A DNA stretch of 64,000 nucleotides from Erwinia sp. HDF1-3R (GCF_039621855.1 NZ_CP155071.1:186001-250000), one strand, 5' to 3'; numbered from the stretch's first letter, positions 11,213 through 21,818 are shown. The notes: generated from the sequence alone by a model not told the origin. A program made the numbers and translations.

Positions 11213-12268
11213 ATGACGCATCCTGATGCTGCCGATAACGAACTGGATATTCGCGGCCTTTGCTGCGCCCTCTGGAGGGGGAAGCTGTGGATTATCGGCG
11301 GTGCGCTGGCGCTGGCGCTGCTGGCCTTTCTCGGCTCGCTGCTGATGACGCCACAGTGGAGCACGACTGCCATTACCGATCGCCCAACGGTTACTCTGCT
11401 GGGCGGCTATTACTCGCAGCAGCAGTTTTTGAATAATCTGGATACTCATGCCAGCAATGGCAGCGTCACGCCGCCGTCCGTGATGGATCAGGCCTATCAG
11501 GAATTCGTCAGGCAGCTTTCGGCCTGGGATACGCGGCGGGACTTCTGGCTGCAATCCCGCTACTACAAACAGCGGCAAACCGGCAACGCGCATGACGACG
11601 CGACGAAACTGGATGAGATGATAAACAATATTCAGTTTCAGCCCGCGGATACGGCCAAAAATGTCAGTGACACGGTCAGGCTGGTGGCAGAAACCTCTGC
11701 GGATGCCAATACGCTGCTGCGCCAGTACGTGGCCTTCGCTAATCAGCGGGCGGCCACGCATCTGAACGACGACGTAACCGGTGCCTGGGCAGCGCGCACT
11801 ATTCAGCTGAAAGCGCAGGTGAAGCGGCAGGAGGCGGTTGCCAACGCGATATACCAGCGTCAGGTGAACAGCGTAGAGCAGGCATTAAAAATTGCCCGCC
11901 AGCAGGGTTTTGAGCAGGCGAAGACCTCCACGCCGGTCGAGCAGCTGCCTGACTCTGAACTCTTCCTGCTGGGACGCCCTCTGCTACAGGGGCGGCTGGA
12001 GAATTTGCAGGCCACCGGCCCCGGCTACGAGCTGGACTACCTGCAAAACAGAGCGATGTTGTCCACCCTCAACGTGGGTCCCACCCTGGTGGAGTCTTTC
12101 CAGACTTATCGCTATCTGCGTACGCCAGAGGAGCCAGTGAAACGCGACAGCCCGCGTCGCCTGTTTTTAATGATTATGTGGGGTGCAGTAGGCGCTTTAG
12201 CCGGGGCAGGGACTGCTCTGGTACGCCGCCCTCGTGGTCGGGCGCGTAATGCGCATTCAGCGACCTAA
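11213..12268 (+). CDS. wzzE: ECA polysaccharide chain-length modulator WzzE
   Basis: Polysaccharide co-polymerase that sets the modal length of ECA chains and acts with WzyE. The 351 residues have the Wzz plan: a short cytoplasmic N-terminus, a membrane segment at about 25–45, a long helical periplasmic domain, and a second membrane segment near 322–340 preceded by a Pro-containing stretch ([11 protein letters not shown]). The start ATG follows an AAAAGGA ribosome-binding site; an ATG four bases earlier opens only a five-codon frame. It is second in the ECA operon. Confidence 0.95.
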   Translation: MTHPDAADNELDIRGLCCALWRGKLWIIGGALALALLAFLGSLLMTPQWSTTAITDRPTVTLLGGYYSQQQFLNNLDTHASNGSVTPPSVMDQAYQEFVRQLSAWDTRRDFWLQSRYYKQRQTGNAHDDATKLDEMINNIQFQPADTAKNVSDTVRLVAETSADANTLLRQYVAFANQRAATHLNDDVTGAWAARTIQLKAQVKRQEAVANAIYQRQVNSVEQALKIARQQGFEQAKTSTPVEQLPDSELFLLGRPLLQGRLENLQATGPGYELDYLQNRAMLSTLNVGPTLVESFQTYRYLRTPEEPVKRDSPRRLFLMIMWGAVGALAGAGTALVRRPRGRARNAHSAT

Positions 12269-12290
12269 CAGACGAACGAAGAGAGTCACA

Positions 12291-13421
12291 GTGAAAGTAC
12301 TAACTGTTTTTGGCACGCGCCCGGAAGCGATTAAAATGGCTCCGCTGGTTCATGCACTCGCACAGGATAGCGAGATAGAAGCGCGTCTGTGCGTCACTGC
12401 GCAGCATCGTGAGATGCTGGATCAGGTTCTGAAACTTTTTGCGATCGTACCGGATTACGATCTCAATATTATGCGTCCCGGCCAGGCGCTAAGCGAAATC
12501 ACCAGCCGTATTCTGGAGGGGCTGAAAGGCGTCTTTGACGAATTTACCCCTGATGTCGTATTGGTTCACGGCGATACCACCACTACCTTTGCCGCCAGCC
12601 TGGCGGCCTTCTATCACCGTATTCCCGTGGGTCACGTCGAAGCCGGGCTGCGTACGGGCGATCTCTATTCCCCCTGGCCGGAAGAAGCGAACCGCACCCT
12701 GACCGGCCATCTGGCTTCGTATCACTTCACGCCGACGGAAACCGCGCGTAATAACCTCCTGCGTGAGAATTTGCGCGGGGACCGCATGTTTGTGACCGGC
12801 AATACGGTCATTGATGCCCTTTTCTGGGTCCGCGATCGGGTGCTGAGCGATGAGACGCTCAGAAACAGCCTGACCGCGCGCTATCCCTTCCTGGAAGCCG
12901 GTAAGAAGATGATTCTGGTTACTGGCCACCGGCGGGAGAGCTTCGGCGGCGGATTCGAGCGAATTTGCAGCGCGCTGGCCGAGATCGCCCGGCTACATCC
13001 CGACGTACTCATCGTCTATCCGGTGCACCTGAACCCCAACGTCAGCGAGCCGGTCAATCGCATTCTGCGCGGCATTGATAACATCGTGCTGATCGAGCCG
13101 CAGGAGTACCTGCCCTTTGTGTGGCTGATGGTGCATGCCTGGCTTATCCTCACGGACTCAGGCGGCATCCAGGAAGAAGCCCCCTCGCTGGGCAAACCGG
13201 TTCTGGTGATGCGCGACACCACCGAGCGTCCGGAAGCGGTAGAGGCGGGCACGGTCAGACTGGTGGGAACTGACGTGCAGAAGATTGTCAGTGAAGTATC
13301 GCGTTTACTCACGGATGAGCTGGCATACCATTCAATGAGTCGTGCCCACAACCCTTATGGGGACGGCCAGGCCTGTCAGCGTATTGTGCAGGCGCTAAAA
13401 AATAATCGGGTTTATTTATGA
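12291..13421 (+). CDS. wecB: UDP-N-acetylglucosamine 2-epimerase (non-hydrolysing)
   Basis: Interconverts UDP-GlcNAc and UDP-ManNAc, feeding ManNAcA synthesis for ECA. A GTG start after GAGAG gives 376 residues, exactly the E. coli length; an upstream in-frame start overlaps the wzzE end and adds unconserved residues. Motifs: [12 protein letters not shown] at 8–19, [19 protein letters not shown], and [18 protein letters not shown]. The stop overlaps the wecC start (ATGA), so translation is likely coupled. Confidence 0.97.
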   Translation: MKVLTVFGTRPEAIKMAPLVHALAQDSEIEARLCVTAQHREMLDQVLKLFAIVPDYDLNIMRPGQALSEITSRILEGLKGVFDEFTPDVVLVHGDTTTTFAASLAAFYHRIPVGHVEAGLRTGDLYSPWPEEANRTLTGHLASYHFTPTETARNNLLRENLRGDRMFVTGNTVIDALFWVRDRVLSDETLRNSLTARYPFLEAGKKMILVTGHRRESFGGGFERICSALAEIARLHPDVLIVYPVHLNPNVSEPVNRILRGIDNIVLIEPQEYLPFVWLMVHAWLILTDSGGIQEEAPSLGKPVLVMRDTTERPEAVEAGTVRLVGTDVQKIVSEVSRLLTDELAYHSMSRAHNPYGDGQACQRIVQALKNNRVYL

Positions 13422-14680
13422 CGTTCAATACCATCTCAATTATCGGGCTGGGCTACATTGGCCTGCCTACCGCTGCTGCCTTTGCTTCGCGGGGCCACAC
13501 CGTGGTTGGCATTGATATTAATGCCGATGCCGTAGAAACCATTAACCGTGGCGAAATCCATATAGTGGAACCCGAACTCGACCAGGTGGTGAAAACCGCC
13601 GTCGGGCAGGGCTACCTGCGGGCTGCCACCAAACCGGTAGCGGCTGATGCCTTTCTGATCGCCGTCCCAACGCCGTTTCAGGACGAACATCAGCCGGATA
13701 TGTCATGGGTTAAGGCTGCGGCACTGTCGATTGCCCCGGTGCTGAAGCGCGGGGATTTAGTGATCCTCGAGTCCACTTCCCCGGTGGGTGCCACCGAGCA
13801 AATGGCCGAGTGGCTGGCCACGGAACGTCCCGATCTCCGCTTTCCACAGCAGGCCGGTGAGGCAGCCGATATTCAGATTGCCTACTGCCCCGAGCGCGTG
13901 CTGCCCGGAAAGATTATGCTTGAGCTGTTTAAGAACGATCGGGTTATCGGTGGCATGACGCCAGCCTGTTCCGAGCGGGCGAAGGCGCTTTATATGCTCT
14001 TCGTGGAAGGCGAATGCGTGATTACCAATTCACGAACGGCGGAGATGTGTAAGCTCACCGAGAACAGCTTTCGCGATGTGAATATCGCTTTCGCCAATGA
14101 GCTGTCGCTGATCTGCGCCGATCAGGGGATTAACGTCTGGGAACTGATCCGGCTGGCCAATCGACATCCCCGGGTCAACATCCTCCAGCCAGGCCCGGGC
14201 GTCGGCGGCCACTGCATCGCCGTCGATCCCTGGTTTATCGTGGCACAGAACCCGGTCCAGGCGCGCCTCATTCGTACTGCGCGTGAAGTCAACGACAGTA
14301 AGCCTCACTGGGTACTGGAGCAGGTGAAAAAGGCGCTGGCAGAGTGTCTGACGGCCAGCGACAAACGCGCCAGCGAAGTGACTATCGCCTGCTTTGGACT
14401 GGCGTTTAAACCAGACATTGACGATCTGCGCGAAAGCCCGGCCATGGAGGTGGCAGAGATGATCGCCAACTGGCATTTCGGCACCACGCTGGTAATCGAA
14501 CCGCATATTCGTCAGCTGCCTGCGCGGCTGGCCGGGAAAGCCGAACTGGCACCGCTGGATGAGGCCCTTCACCAGGCTGACGTTCTGGTGATGCTGGTTG
14601 ACCATGCCGCTTTTAAAACGGCAGACGTTGCTCAGTCCGGACCGCACTGGATTGTCGATACCAAAGGCGTCTGGCAGTGA
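13418..14680 (+). CDS. wecC: UDP-N-acetyl-D-mannosamine dehydrogenase
   Basis: Oxidises UDP-ManNAc twice with NAD+ to UDP-ManNAcA, the second ECA sugar. Length is 420 residues, equal to E. coli. The N-terminal Rossmann motif GLGYIG is at 10–15. The central helix carries [20 protein letters not shown]. The catalytic cysteine sits in GGHCIAVDP (about 264–272), and the C-terminal UDP-binding domain includes [17 protein letters not shown]. It overlaps wecB upstream and wecD downstream by four bases each. In E. coli rffG and rffH lie directly after this gene; here they are absent. Confidence 0.97.
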   Translation: MTFNTISIIGLGYIGLPTAAAFASRGHTVVGIDINADAVETINRGEIHIVEPELDQVVKTAVGQGYLRAATKPVAADAFLIAVPTPFQDEHQPDMSWVKAAALSIAPVLKRGDLVILESTSPVGATEQMAEWLATERPDLRFPQQAGEAADIQIAYCPERVLPGKIMLELFKNDRVIGGMTPACSERAKALYMLFVEGECVITNSRTAEMCKLTENSFRDVNIAFANELSLICADQGINVWELIRLANRHPRVNILQPGPGVGGHCIAVDPWFIVAQNPVQARLIRTAREVNDSKPHWVLEQVKKALAECLTASDKRASEVTIACFGLAFKPDIDDLRESPAMEVAEMIANWHFGTTLVIEPHIRQLPARLAGKAELAPLDEALHQADVLVMLVDHAAFKTADVAQSGPHWIVDTKGVWQ

Positions 14681-15378
14681 GTACAACCGTGCTGGGCCGC
14701 ATTGAGCCCCTGAGATGGGAAAATGACTTTTTCGCGGTGAATAGCGCCCTGTTGAGCCTGGACGCCCGGGGAACTGTGCTTAATAGTGACGGATTGCAGG
14801 GCTTTGATATCGTCCAGTGCCGGGTGCTTTCGCAGCAGACCGCCGAGCTGGATGCACTGGGCGAGATGGGATTTCGCCTGGTTGAAGGTGAAGTGGACTG
14901 CGTGCTGGGCGTGTCCGCGACGTCGCGCCCGGACGGCATACGAATTGCCCGCGCTGAGCATATTCCCCTGCTGCGTGAGGCAGCCAGCGCCGCGTTTGCC
15001 TTCAGTCGGTTTCGTGCGCCCTGGTATCAGCCCGCCGACAGCGGCCGGTTTTATGCACAGTGGATAGAAAACGCCGTACGCGGGACGTTTGACCACCAGT
15101 GCCTGCTTGCCGTCAATGAGCAGGGCGATATGCAGGGGTTTATTTCATTGCGCGAGCTGCCGGACGGCAGCGGCAGAGTCGGCCTGCTGGCCACGCTGCC
15201 GGAAGCGCAGGGGCTAGGCGTCGGTCAGCGGATGATTGCTGCTGCCACAGACTGGTGTCGGGTTCGCCGCCTGTCGCGTTTACATATCGCCACCCAGCTG
15301 AGCAATCTCCCCGCTCTCCGGCTTTATCATCGTTGCGGTGGCGTGGTTGAACGCACCGCCTACTGGCTTTACAGGTAA
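14677..15378 (+). CDS. wecD: dTDP-fucosamine acetyltransferase (GNAT family)
   Basis: Acetylates dTDP-4-amino-4,6-dideoxygalactose to dTDP-Fuc4NAc, the third ECA sugar; also called RffC. The 233 residues (E. coli about 224) include the conserved SRFRAPWY and SGRFYAQWIENAVRGTFDHQ segments. A C-terminal GNAT fold follows, with the acetyl-CoA loop around LPEAQGLGVGQ and the family end TAYWLYR. It starts at GTG overlapping the wecC stop (GTGA). The acetyl-CoA loop is more canonical than I recall for the E. coli enzyme. Confidence 0.95.
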   Translation: MSTTVLGRIEPLRWENDFFAVNSALLSLDARGTVLNSDGLQGFDIVQCRVLSQQTAELDALGEMGFRLVEGEVDCVLGVSATSRPDGIRIARAEHIPLLREAASAAFAFSRFRAPWYQPADSGRFYAQWIENAVRGTFDHQCLLAVNEQGDMQGFISLRELPDGSGRVGLLATLPEAQGLGVGQRMIAAATDWCRVRRLSRLHIATQLSNLPALRLYHRCGGVVERTAYWLYR

Positions 15379-15470
15379 CAACCATGAATCCGTTTAACGC
15401 TTCACCTACTGGTATGACAGGTAACATGATGATCCCCTTCAATTCGCCACCGATTGTAGGTACTGAACTA
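15371..15470 (+). repeat. Degenerate tandem duplication of the wecE 5' end
   Basis: ACAGGTAACA occurs at about 15371 and again at 15417, each followed by an ATG and a similar coding start: MNPFNASPTG from the first and MIPFNSPPIVG from the second. The two copies are about 46 bp apart and in the same frame, so two candidate wecE starts exist with equivalent ribosome-binding sites. Confidence 0.5.
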
Positions 15471-16559
15471 GCGTATATGCAGTCGGCAATGGGGAGCGGA
15501 AAGCTCAGCGGCGACGGCGGCTTTACGCGGCGCTGTCAGCAGTGGATGGAGCATCGCTTTGGCTGTAAAAAGGTCCTGATGACGCCCTCCTGCACCGCCT
15601 CGCTGGAGATGGCGGCCCTGCTAATCAATATTCAGCCTGGCGATGAAGTCATTATGCCGAGCTATACCTTCGTCTCGACCGCCAATGCCTTTGTGCTGCG
15701 CGGGGCGGTAATCGTGTTTGTGGATATCCGCCCCGACACGCTGAACATTGATGAAACCCTGATTGAAGCAGCGATCACGCCGAAAACCAAAGCCATTGTG
15801 CCCGTTCACTATGCCGGTGTAGCCTGCGAAATGGACGCCATCATGGACCTCGCCAGCCGTTACAAGCTGTTCGTCATTGAAGATGCCGCGCAGGGGATCA
15901 TGTCCACCTACAAAGGCAGGCCGCTGGGTACCATTGGCGACATCGGCTGCTTCAGCTTTCATGAGACCAAAAATTACACCGCCGGAGGCGAGGGTGGCGC
16001 GACGCTGATAAACGACGCGGCGCTTATCGAACGTGCGGAGATCATCCGGGAGAAAGGCACTAACCGCAGCCAGTTTTTCCGTGGGCAGGTCGATAAATAC
16101 ACCTGGCGGGATATAGGTTCCAGCTACCTGATGTCGGATCTTCAGGCCGCCTGGCTCTGGGCGCAGCTTGAAGCGGCAGAACAGATTAATGCCCGTCGTC
16201 TTGCGCTCTGGCAGCGTTACTATGATGCTCTCGAGCCGATTGCACAGACTGGACGCATTACGCTGCCCTCCATGCCGCCTGAGTGCCAGCATAACGCGCA
16301 TATGTTTTATATTAAGCTGCACGACAATCCGGATCGCAGTGCGCTGATTGACTGGCTGAATGAGGCTGAGATCCTGGCGGTGTTCCATTACATTCCGCTC
16401 CATTCCTCACCGGCCGGTCAGCGTTTTGGCCGCTTCCACGGGGATGACCATCATACGCAGTTTGAAAGCGAACGCCTGCTCCGCCTGCCGCTGTTTTACA
16501 ACCTTTCTGATAATAATCAGAAAACGGTGATCAACTCGCTGCTGAGCTTTTTTTCCTGA
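15429..16559 (+). CDS. wecE: dTDP-4-amino-4,6-dideoxygalactose transaminase
   Basis: PLP aminotransferase of the DegT/DnrJ/EryC1 family that aminates dTDP-4-keto-6-deoxyglucose for Fuc4NAc in ECA. Starting at the ATG of MIPFNSPP gives 376 residues, the E. coli length. The PLP lysine is Lys181 in SFHETKNYTAGGEGG. Other conserved stretches are TPSCTASLEMAAL, VHYAGVACEMD and DIGSSYLMSDLQAA. A second in-frame ATG 45 bases upstream, right after the wecD stop and with its own AGG element, would add 15 residues that look like a degenerate copy of the real N-terminus. The downstream start was preferred on length and conservation. Confidence 0.95.
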   Translation: MIPFNSPPIVGTELAYMQSAMGSGKLSGDGGFTRRCQQWMEHRFGCKKVLMTPSCTASLEMAALLINIQPGDEVIMPSYTFVSTANAFVLRGAVIVFVDIRPDTLNIDETLIEAAITPKTKAIVPVHYAGVACEMDAIMDLASRYKLFVIEDAAQGIMSTYKGRPLGTIGDIGCFSFHETKNYTAGGEGGATLINDAALIERAEIIREKGTNRSQFFRGQVDKYTWRDIGSSYLMSDLQAAWLWAQLEAAEQINARRLALWQRYYDALEPIAQTGRITLPSMPPECQHNAHMFYIKLHDNPDRSALIDWLNEAEILAVFHYIPLHSSPAGQRFGRFHGDDHHTQFESERLLRLPLFYNLSDNNQKTVINSLLSFFS

Positions 16560-16560
16560 T

Positions 16561-17811
16561 ATGTCACTGGCTAAAGCATCGGTATGGACGGCGGCCTCTA
16601 CGCTGGTCAAGATTACGGCGGGACTGCTGGTAGTGAAGATGCTGGCGGTGTCGTTCGGCCCGGCTGGCGTGGGGCAGGCGGGTAATTTCCGGCAGCTTAT
16701 TACCGTGCTGGGCGTGCTGGCGGGCGCCGGGATTTTTAATGGCGTGACCAAATACGTTGCGGAACAGTCGCAGCCGACGCCGGCATTACGCGCCATTACC
16801 GGAACGGCTTCGGCCATGGTGCTGGGCTTCTCCACGCTGCTGGCGGTGGGCTTTTTACTCTTCGCCGCCCCGATTAGCACCGCCCTGTTTGGGCACGACC
16901 ATTATCAGAACGTGGTGCGGATCGTCGCCTTTTTGCAGGTGGGTATCGCCTGGGCCAACCTGACGCTGGCGGTGTTGAAAGGCTTCCGCGATGCGCGGGG
17001 GAACGCGCTGGCCCTTATCCTGGGCAGCCTGGTGGGCGTGGTAGCCTGGTTTATCTGCTACTGGCTGGGCGGCTACAGCGGTGCGCTGGTAGGGCTGGCG
17101 ATGGTTCCCGCGCTGGTGGTCTTTCCGGCGGCGATAATACTGGCCCGCCGGGATCATCTGCCCGTGCGCTTTCTGCTCCCCCGTTGGGATCCGACGATAG
17201 CCGCGAACCTGAGCAAATTTACGCTTATGGCGCTGATCACCGCGGTTACGCTGCCGATCGCGTGGGTAATGATGCGTAATCTGCTGGCGGCGCACAGCGG
17301 CTGGGATCAGGTTGGGCTCTGGCAGGGCGTGACCAGTATTTCGGATGCCTATCTGCAATTTATTACCGCCTCTTTCAGCGTTTATCTGCTGCCCACGCTC
17401 TCCCGCCTCACCAGCCGGCAGGCGATCTCCCGCGAGATCGTTCGCTCGCTCAGCTTTGTGCTGCCGGTGGTGGCTGCGGTTAGCCTGACCGTCTGGCTGC
17501 TGCGGGATGTGGCTATCTGGCTGCTGTTTTCCAGCCAGTTTCACGCCATGCGCGACCTGTTTATCTGGCAGCTGACGGGCGATATTTTTAAGGTTGGCTC
17601 CTATGTGTTTGGCTATCTGGTGATTGCTAAAGCGTCGCTACGATTTTACATTCTGACAGAGGTCAGCCAGTTTCTGTTGCTGACGTTGTTTGCTCGCTGG
17701 CTTATCCCTTTGCACGGTGCAACAGGTGCCGCCCAGGCCTATATGGCCAGCTACATCGTCTATTTTGCGCTCTGCACCAGCGCCTTTCTTCTCTATCGTA
17801 GAAAAGTATGA
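16561..17811 (+). CDS. wzxE: ECA lipid III flippase WzxE
   Basis: MOP-superfamily flippase that moves the undecaprenyl-PP-trisaccharide of ECA from the cytoplasmic to the periplasmic face of the inner membrane. The 416 residues equal E. coli WzxE and contain about 12 hydrophobic helices. The N-terminus [18 protein letters not shown] and the [13 protein letters not shown] loop are characteristic. It begins one base after the wecE stop and overlaps wecF by four bases, so it is translationally linked on both sides. Confidence 0.96.
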   Translation: MSLAKASVWTAASTLVKITAGLLVVKMLAVSFGPAGVGQAGNFRQLITVLGVLAGAGIFNGVTKYVAEQSQPTPALRAITGTASAMVLGFSTLLAVGFLLFAAPISTALFGHDHYQNVVRIVAFLQVGIAWANLTLAVLKGFRDARGNALALILGSLVGVVAWFICYWLGGYSGALVGLAMVPALVVFPAAIILARRDHLPVRFLLPRWDPTIAANLSKFTLMALITAVTLPIAWVMMRNLLAAHSGWDQVGLWQGVTSISDAYLQFITASFSVYLLPTLSRLTSRQAISREIVRSLSFVLPVVAAVSLTVWLLRDVAIWLLFSSQFHAMRDLFIWQLTGDIFKVGSYVFGYLVIAKASLRFYILTEVSQFLLLTLFARWLIPLHGATGAAQAYMASYIVYFALCTSAFLLYRRKV

Positions 17812-18884
17812 CCACATTGATTTACGTTCTCGGCTCACCCATTCCCCATCATAATCAGACCGTGCTGCGTTTTTTTAACGACGTACTTTCCGTACGGATG
17901 CCCGGCGCGGCGCCGCGTCATTTCTGGGTAGTGGGTGAAGCACCCGTGCCGTCTGAGTTCAGCCAGCTGGACATTCGCTACTTCGCGGATAAACGCGCGA
18001 TCGCCCAGGCGATCGTCGCCAGGGCCAGGGCGTCGCGGCAAACCCGCTTCTTCTTCCTCGGGCAGTTCAATGCCGCATTATGGCTGGCGCTGCTGGTGGG
18101 GAAAATCAAAGCCGCGCAGTGCTACTGGCATATCTGGGGGGCCGATCTCTACGAACAGGGAAAAGGCTGGCGATTCCGGCTGTTTTACCTGCTGCGTCGT
18201 CTGGCGCAGAAGCGCGTGGGACGGGTGTTCGCAACGCGTGGCGACATCACCTGGTTTCAGCAGCGCTGCCCGCGGGTGCCCGCCTCGCTGCTCTATTTCC
18301 CTACCCGGATGGCACAGACGATCCTGCCCGCCGGAGAGAAAAAAGCGGATGAGTTGACGATTCTGGTGGGTAACTCCGGGGATAGCAGCAATCGTCACGT
18401 TCAGGCGCTACAGGAGATAGCTCAGCAGTTTGGCGACAAAGCCTCGGTCATCGTGCCACTCGGGTATCCTGAGAATAACGATGCCTGGATCCAGCAGGTA
18501 CGGGAGGCAGGCGAGCGGCTGTTCAGCGCGGATAAACTCCATATTCTTACTGAAAAACTCGATTTTACCGCTTATCTTGAGCTGATTTCGCGCTGCGATT
18601 TAGGCTACTTTATTTTTGAGCGCCAGCAGGGGATTGGCACCCTGTGCCTGCTGATCCAGGCCAATATTCCCGTTGTGGTGAACCGTAAAAACCCGTTCTG
18701 GCAGGACCTGGTTGAGCAAAACGTCCCGGTACTGTTCGCTGGTGATACGCTGGATGGGCCACGGGTTAAGGAAGCTCAGCGGCAAATGGCGCTGCTGGAT
18801 AAGTCGGCCATCGCCTTTTTTGACCCGGCATATATCGAAGGCTGGTGTCATGCGCTTACGCTGGCGGAAGAGGAACAGGTATGA
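17808..18884 (+). CDS. wecF: dTDP-Fuc4NAc:lipid II Fuc4NAc transferase
   Basis: Adds the third sugar, Fuc4NAc, to ManNAcA-GlcNAc-PP-undecaprenol to complete ECA lipid III on the cytoplasmic side. The 358 residues match the glycosyltransferase 56 family (E. coli about 359). Conserved stretches include [14 protein letters not shown] near the start, [24 protein letters not shown] and [18 protein letters not shown]. There is no signal peptide and no strong membrane span. It overlaps wzxE and wzyE by four bases each. Confidence 0.96.
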   Translation: MTTLIYVLGSPIPHHNQTVLRFFNDVLSVRMPGAAPRHFWVVGEAPVPSEFSQLDIRYFADKRAIAQAIVARARASRQTRFFFLGQFNAALWLALLVGKIKAAQCYWHIWGADLYEQGKGWRFRLFYLLRRLAQKRVGRVFATRGDITWFQQRCPRVPASLLYFPTRMAQTILPAGEKKADELTILVGNSGDSSNRHVQALQEIAQQFGDKASVIVPLGYPENNDAWIQQVREAGERLFSADKLHILTEKLDFTAYLELISRCDLGYFIFERQQGIGTLCLLIQANIPVVVNRKNPFWQDLVEQNVPVLFAGDTLDGPRVKEAQRQMALLDKSAIAFFDPAYIEGWCHALTLAEEEQV

Positions 18885-20224
18885 CGCTGTCGCAGTTTGC
18901 TGGCCTGCTGGTGGTCTGGCTGTTATCGCTCGGCGTGGTGCTGACGCTGACGTGGCGTGAGTTTCGCCGGGTACGTTTTAATTTTAACGTCTTCTTTTCG
19001 CTGCTGTTCCTGCTGACCTTCTATTTCGGCTTCCCGCTGACCTGCCTGCTGGTATTCAGATTCAACGTGCAGGTGGTGCCGCCTGAAAATCTGCTTGAGG
19101 CGCTGCTCTCGGCGACGTGCTTTTACGCAATTTACTACGTGAGCTATAAAACGCGCCTGAGGGCGGTCTCAGCGCGGCCCTCCAGGCCTGTCTTTACCAT
19201 GAATCGCGTTGAGACGCATTTGACCTGGGGGATTCTGGCCCTGATTGCGCTGGGCACGGTGCTGGTGTTCTTTCTGCATAACGGCTTTCTGTTATTCAGG
19301 TTGCACAGCTACAGCCAGATTTTCTCCAGCGACGTCTCGGGCGTGGCGCTTAAGCGCTTTTTCTACTTTTTTATCCCCGCCATGCTGGTGGTCTATTTCC
19401 TCGATCAGCGAATGCGAAACTGGCTGCTGTTTCTGGTGGCGACGGTGGGATTCGGCCTGTTGACCTACGTCATTGTGGGCGGTACGCGCGCTAACATCAT
19501 CATCGCCTTTGCCCTGTTTCTGTTTATCGGCATTATTCGCGGCTGGATCACGCTGTGGATGCTGGCGATGGCGGGCGTGGCCGGGGTGGTGGCGATGTTC
19601 TGGCTGGCGCTGAAACGTTATAACCTTGACGTCCGCGGTGCAGAGGCATTCTATACCTTCCTCTATCTGACGCGCGATACCTTCTCGCCCTGGGAGAACC
19701 TGGGGCTGCTGTTGCAAAACTACGATAAGATCGACTTTCAGGGGCTGGCGCCGATAGTGCGGGATTTCTACGTATTTATCCCGAGCTGGCTGTGGCCGGA
19801 CAGGCCGACAATGGTGCTGAACAGCGCTAACTACTTCACCTGGGAAGTGCTTAATAACCACTCAGGCTTGGCGATTTCACCCACGCTCATCGGCTCACTG
19901 GTGGTGATGGGGGGAGTAGGGTTTATTCTGCCCGGCGCCATCGCAGTCGGGATGGTTATAAAATGGTTTGACTGGCTGTATCAGAAAGGCCAGCAGGAGA
20001 GTAATCGCTATAAGGCTGCGATATTACAAAGCTTCTGCTTTGGTGCTGTTTTCAATATGATTGTGCTTGCCAGAGAGGGCCTGGATGCGTTTGCATCCCG
20101 GGTCGTCTTCTTTTGCCTGATTTTTGTCGCGACGGTCGTGGTGGCAAAGCTGCTCTACTGGCTGCTGGATAGTGCAGGCGTGGTCCGGGCGAAAAAGGCC
20201 TCGGTTCAGCCCCAGTCGCATTAA
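18881..20224 (+). CDS. wzyE: ECA polymerase WzyE
   Basis: Polymerises ECA trisaccharide repeats at the periplasmic face, with length control by WzzE. The 447 residues (E. coli about 450) form roughly 11 membrane spans. Conserved loop segments include [18 protein letters not shown], the [12 protein letters not shown] segment and ALKRYN..., and [19 protein letters not shown]. The ATG overlapping the wecF stop (ATGA) gives the family N-terminus; an upstream in-frame ATG inside wecF adds unconserved residues. Confidence 0.96.
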   Translation: MTLSQFAGLLVVWLLSLGVVLTLTWREFRRVRFNFNVFFSLLFLLTFYFGFPLTCLLVFRFNVQVVPPENLLEALLSATCFYAIYYVSYKTRLRAVSARPSRPVFTMNRVETHLTWGILALIALGTVLVFFLHNGFLLFRLHSYSQIFSSDVSGVALKRFFYFFIPAMLVVYFLDQRMRNWLLFLVATVGFGLLTYVIVGGTRANIIIAFALFLFIGIIRGWITLWMLAMAGVAGVVAMFWLALKRYNLDVRGAEAFYTFLYLTRDTFSPWENLGLLLQNYDKIDFQGLAPIVRDFYVFIPSWLWPDRPTMVLNSANYFTWEVLNNHSGLAISPTLIGSLVVMGGVGFILPGAIAVGMVIKWFDWLYQKGQQESNRYKAAILQSFCFGAVFNMIVLAREGLDAFASRVVFFCLIFVATVVVAKLLYWLLDSAGVVRAKKASVQPQSH

Positions 20225-20277
20225 GCCCGAGCGGACACGTCTGTCCGCCAGGCTATTTTTACCTTAAGGAAACGCTC

Positions 20278-21018
20278 ATGGATGCCCCTTCTTCTGTACC
20301 GCACTACCAGATCCGCGGCTTTTCGCTGCTGGGTTTTCGCGATATGGCTGGCTTCCTTGACTACCTCTATCAGGGAAGCACCCTGAAGACCGGAACGCTG
20401 GTGGCGATAAATGCCGAAAAAGTCCTGACGGCAGAGAGTCAGCCGATGGTTCGCGAATTGATTGAGGCGGCGGAATATAAATATGCTGACGGCATCAGTA
20501 TTGTCCGCTCGGTACGCAAAAAATATCCCGAGGCGCAGATTGCCCGCATCGCCGGTGCCGACCTGTGGGAAGCGTTGATGGAGCGTGCAGGCCGTGAAGG
20601 TACGCCTGTTTTCCTGATTGGCGGCAAGCCTGAAGTGCTTGAGCAGACGCAGGCTAAACTGCGACGCCAGTGGAATGTGAATATCGTGGGTGCGCAGGAT
20701 GGCTATTTCGCGCCCGCGGATCGCGATGCGCTGTTTGCACGCGTTGCCGCCAGCGGTGCCCGAATTGTGACGGTAGCCATGGGATCGCCCCGGCAGGAAG
20801 TGCTGATGCGCGACTGTAAGATGATTAATCCTGATGCCCTGTATATGGGCGTAGGCGGTACCTATGACGTGTTCACCGGTCGGGTGAAGCGTGCGCCCCT
20901 GTTCTGGCAGAAGATGGGTCTGGAGTGGCTGTATCGGCTTCTTATGCAACCTTCCCGGCTGCGCAGGCAGTTAAAACTGCTTAAATACCTGAAGTATCAT
21001 TTACGCGGCGATCTTTAA
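20278..21018 (+). CDS. wecG: UDP-ManNAcA transferase (lipid II synthase of ECA)
   Basis: Transfers ManNAcA to GlcNAc-PP-undecaprenol to form ECA lipid II. The 246 residues equal E. coli WecG and represent glycosyltransferase family 26. Conserved segments: [46 protein letters not shown] and [19 protein letters not shown]. It is the last ECA gene, 53 bp after wzyE with an AAGGAAA ribosome-binding site. In E. coli yifK follows; here the tRNA cluster follows directly. Confidence 0.96.
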   Translation: MDAPSSVPHYQIRGFSLLGFRDMAGFLDYLYQGSTLKTGTLVAINAEKVLTAESQPMVRELIEAAEYKYADGISIVRSVRKKYPEAQIARIAGADLWEALMERAGREGTPVFLIGGKPEVLEQTQAKLRRQWNVNIVGAQDGYFAPADRDALFARVAASGARIVTVAMGSPRQEVLMRDCKMINPDALYMGVGGTYDVFTGRVKRAPLFWQKMGLEWLYRLLMQPSRLRRQLKLLKYLKYHLRGDL

Positions 21019-21145
21019 AATACTTTTTGTCCTGCGGTAATCGTTGGAATGCAAACATTTTTCGTCCGTTTTCTATACATTCCGTACGTGCTTTAGACAG
21101 AACGCACAAAGCGTAAGCAAACGCGATTTTTTATTAAAAAAGCAC

Positions 21146-21181
21146 TGGACAGGATCGGCTCGAATCCGTAGTATGCCCATC
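21146..21181 (+). promoter_or_regulatory. Probable promoter of the tRNA operon
   Basis: TGGACA and TAGTAT hexamers 17 bases apart, followed by a GC-containing discriminator (GCCCATCCGC). That is the usual form of a stringently controlled tRNA promoter. The first tRNA begins about 20 bases downstream. Confidence 0.6.
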
Positions 21182-21195
21182 CGCAACGGCGCTAT

Positions 21196-21272
<77 letters not shown>

Positions 21273-21344
21273 TTAAGTTGTGTGCAAGAGCTGCGGTGGT
21301 AACAACCGCGTTAGTAAAGCAGTACAGAAGTAAGCAGTAGGGGT

Positions 21345-21421
21345 GGTGGCTATAGCTCAGTTGGTAGAGCCCTGGATTGTGATTCCAGTTGTCGTGGGTT
21401 CGAGTCCCATTAGCCACCCCA
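21345..21421 (+). tRNA. hisR: tRNA-His (anticodon GTG)
   Basis: 77-nt cloverleaf counting the extra G at position -1, which pairs with the discriminator C. The anticodon loop TTGTGAT gives GTG. CCA is encoded. Second in the tRNA operon. Confidence 0.98.
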
Positions 21422-21436
21422 GATTTTGTTCGGTAT

Positions 21437-21523
21437 GCGAAGGTGGCGGAATTGGTAGACGCGCTAGCTTCAGGTGTTAGTGTCTTAACGGACGTGAGGG
21501 TTCAAGTCCCTCTCTTCGCACCA
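21437..21523 (+). tRNA. leuT: tRNA-Leu (anticodon CAG)
   Basis: 87-nt class II tRNA with a long variable arm (TGTCTTAACGGACG). The anticodon loop contains CAG and CCA is encoded. Close to E. coli leuT in the same position. Confidence 0.98.
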
Positions 21524-21557
21524 CAAAATCAGCAGCAGTAAAGAAGTCGCAGTATTT

Positions 21558-21634
21558 CGGCGAGTAGCGCAGCTTGGTAGCGCAACTGGTTTGGGACCAG
21601 TGGGTCGGAGGTTCGAATCCTCTCTCGCCGACCA
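21558..21634 (+). tRNA. proM: tRNA-Pro (anticodon TGG), copy 1
   Basis: 77-nt cloverleaf. The anticodon loop TTTGGGA gives TGG, and CCA is encoded. Corresponds to E. coli proM, the last tRNA of this operon there. It is followed by a terminator and a second identical copy. Confidence 0.98.
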
Positions 21635-21643
21635 CTTTTCAAG

Positions 21644-21666
21644 ACCTTGCTGTGGCGAGGTTTTTT
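21644..21666 (+). terminator. Terminator between the two tRNA-Pro genes
   Basis: ACCTTGC / GCGAGGT stem with a TGTG loop followed by six T. It would end the Arg-His-Leu-Pro transcript before the second tRNA-Pro, unless partly read through. Confidence 0.8.
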
Positions 21667-21709
21667 GCTTAAGGTCTGAGGATCTGAGCAGGGCAGTACC
21701 GCAGTATTT

Positions 21710-21786
21710 CGGCGAGTAGCGCAGCTTGGTAGCGCAACTGGTTTGGGACCAGTGGGTCGGAGGTTCGAATCCTCTCTCGCCGACCA
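21710..21786 (+). tRNA. tRNA-Pro (anticodon TGG), copy 2
   Basis: Identical in sequence to the tRNA-Pro 152 bp upstream, including the GCAGTATTT that precedes it, so it arose by a recent local duplication. E. coli has one tRNA-Pro here. No clear separate promoter is visible between the two copies. Confidence 0.97.
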
Positions 21787-21793
21787 TCTTAGA

Positions 21794-21818
21794 AACCCCG
21801 CTTCGGCGGGGTTTTTTG
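21794..21818 (+). terminator. Terminator of the tRNA cluster
   Basis: AACCCCGC / GCGGGGTT stem with a TTCG tetraloop and six T immediately after the second tRNA-Pro. Confidence 0.9.
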
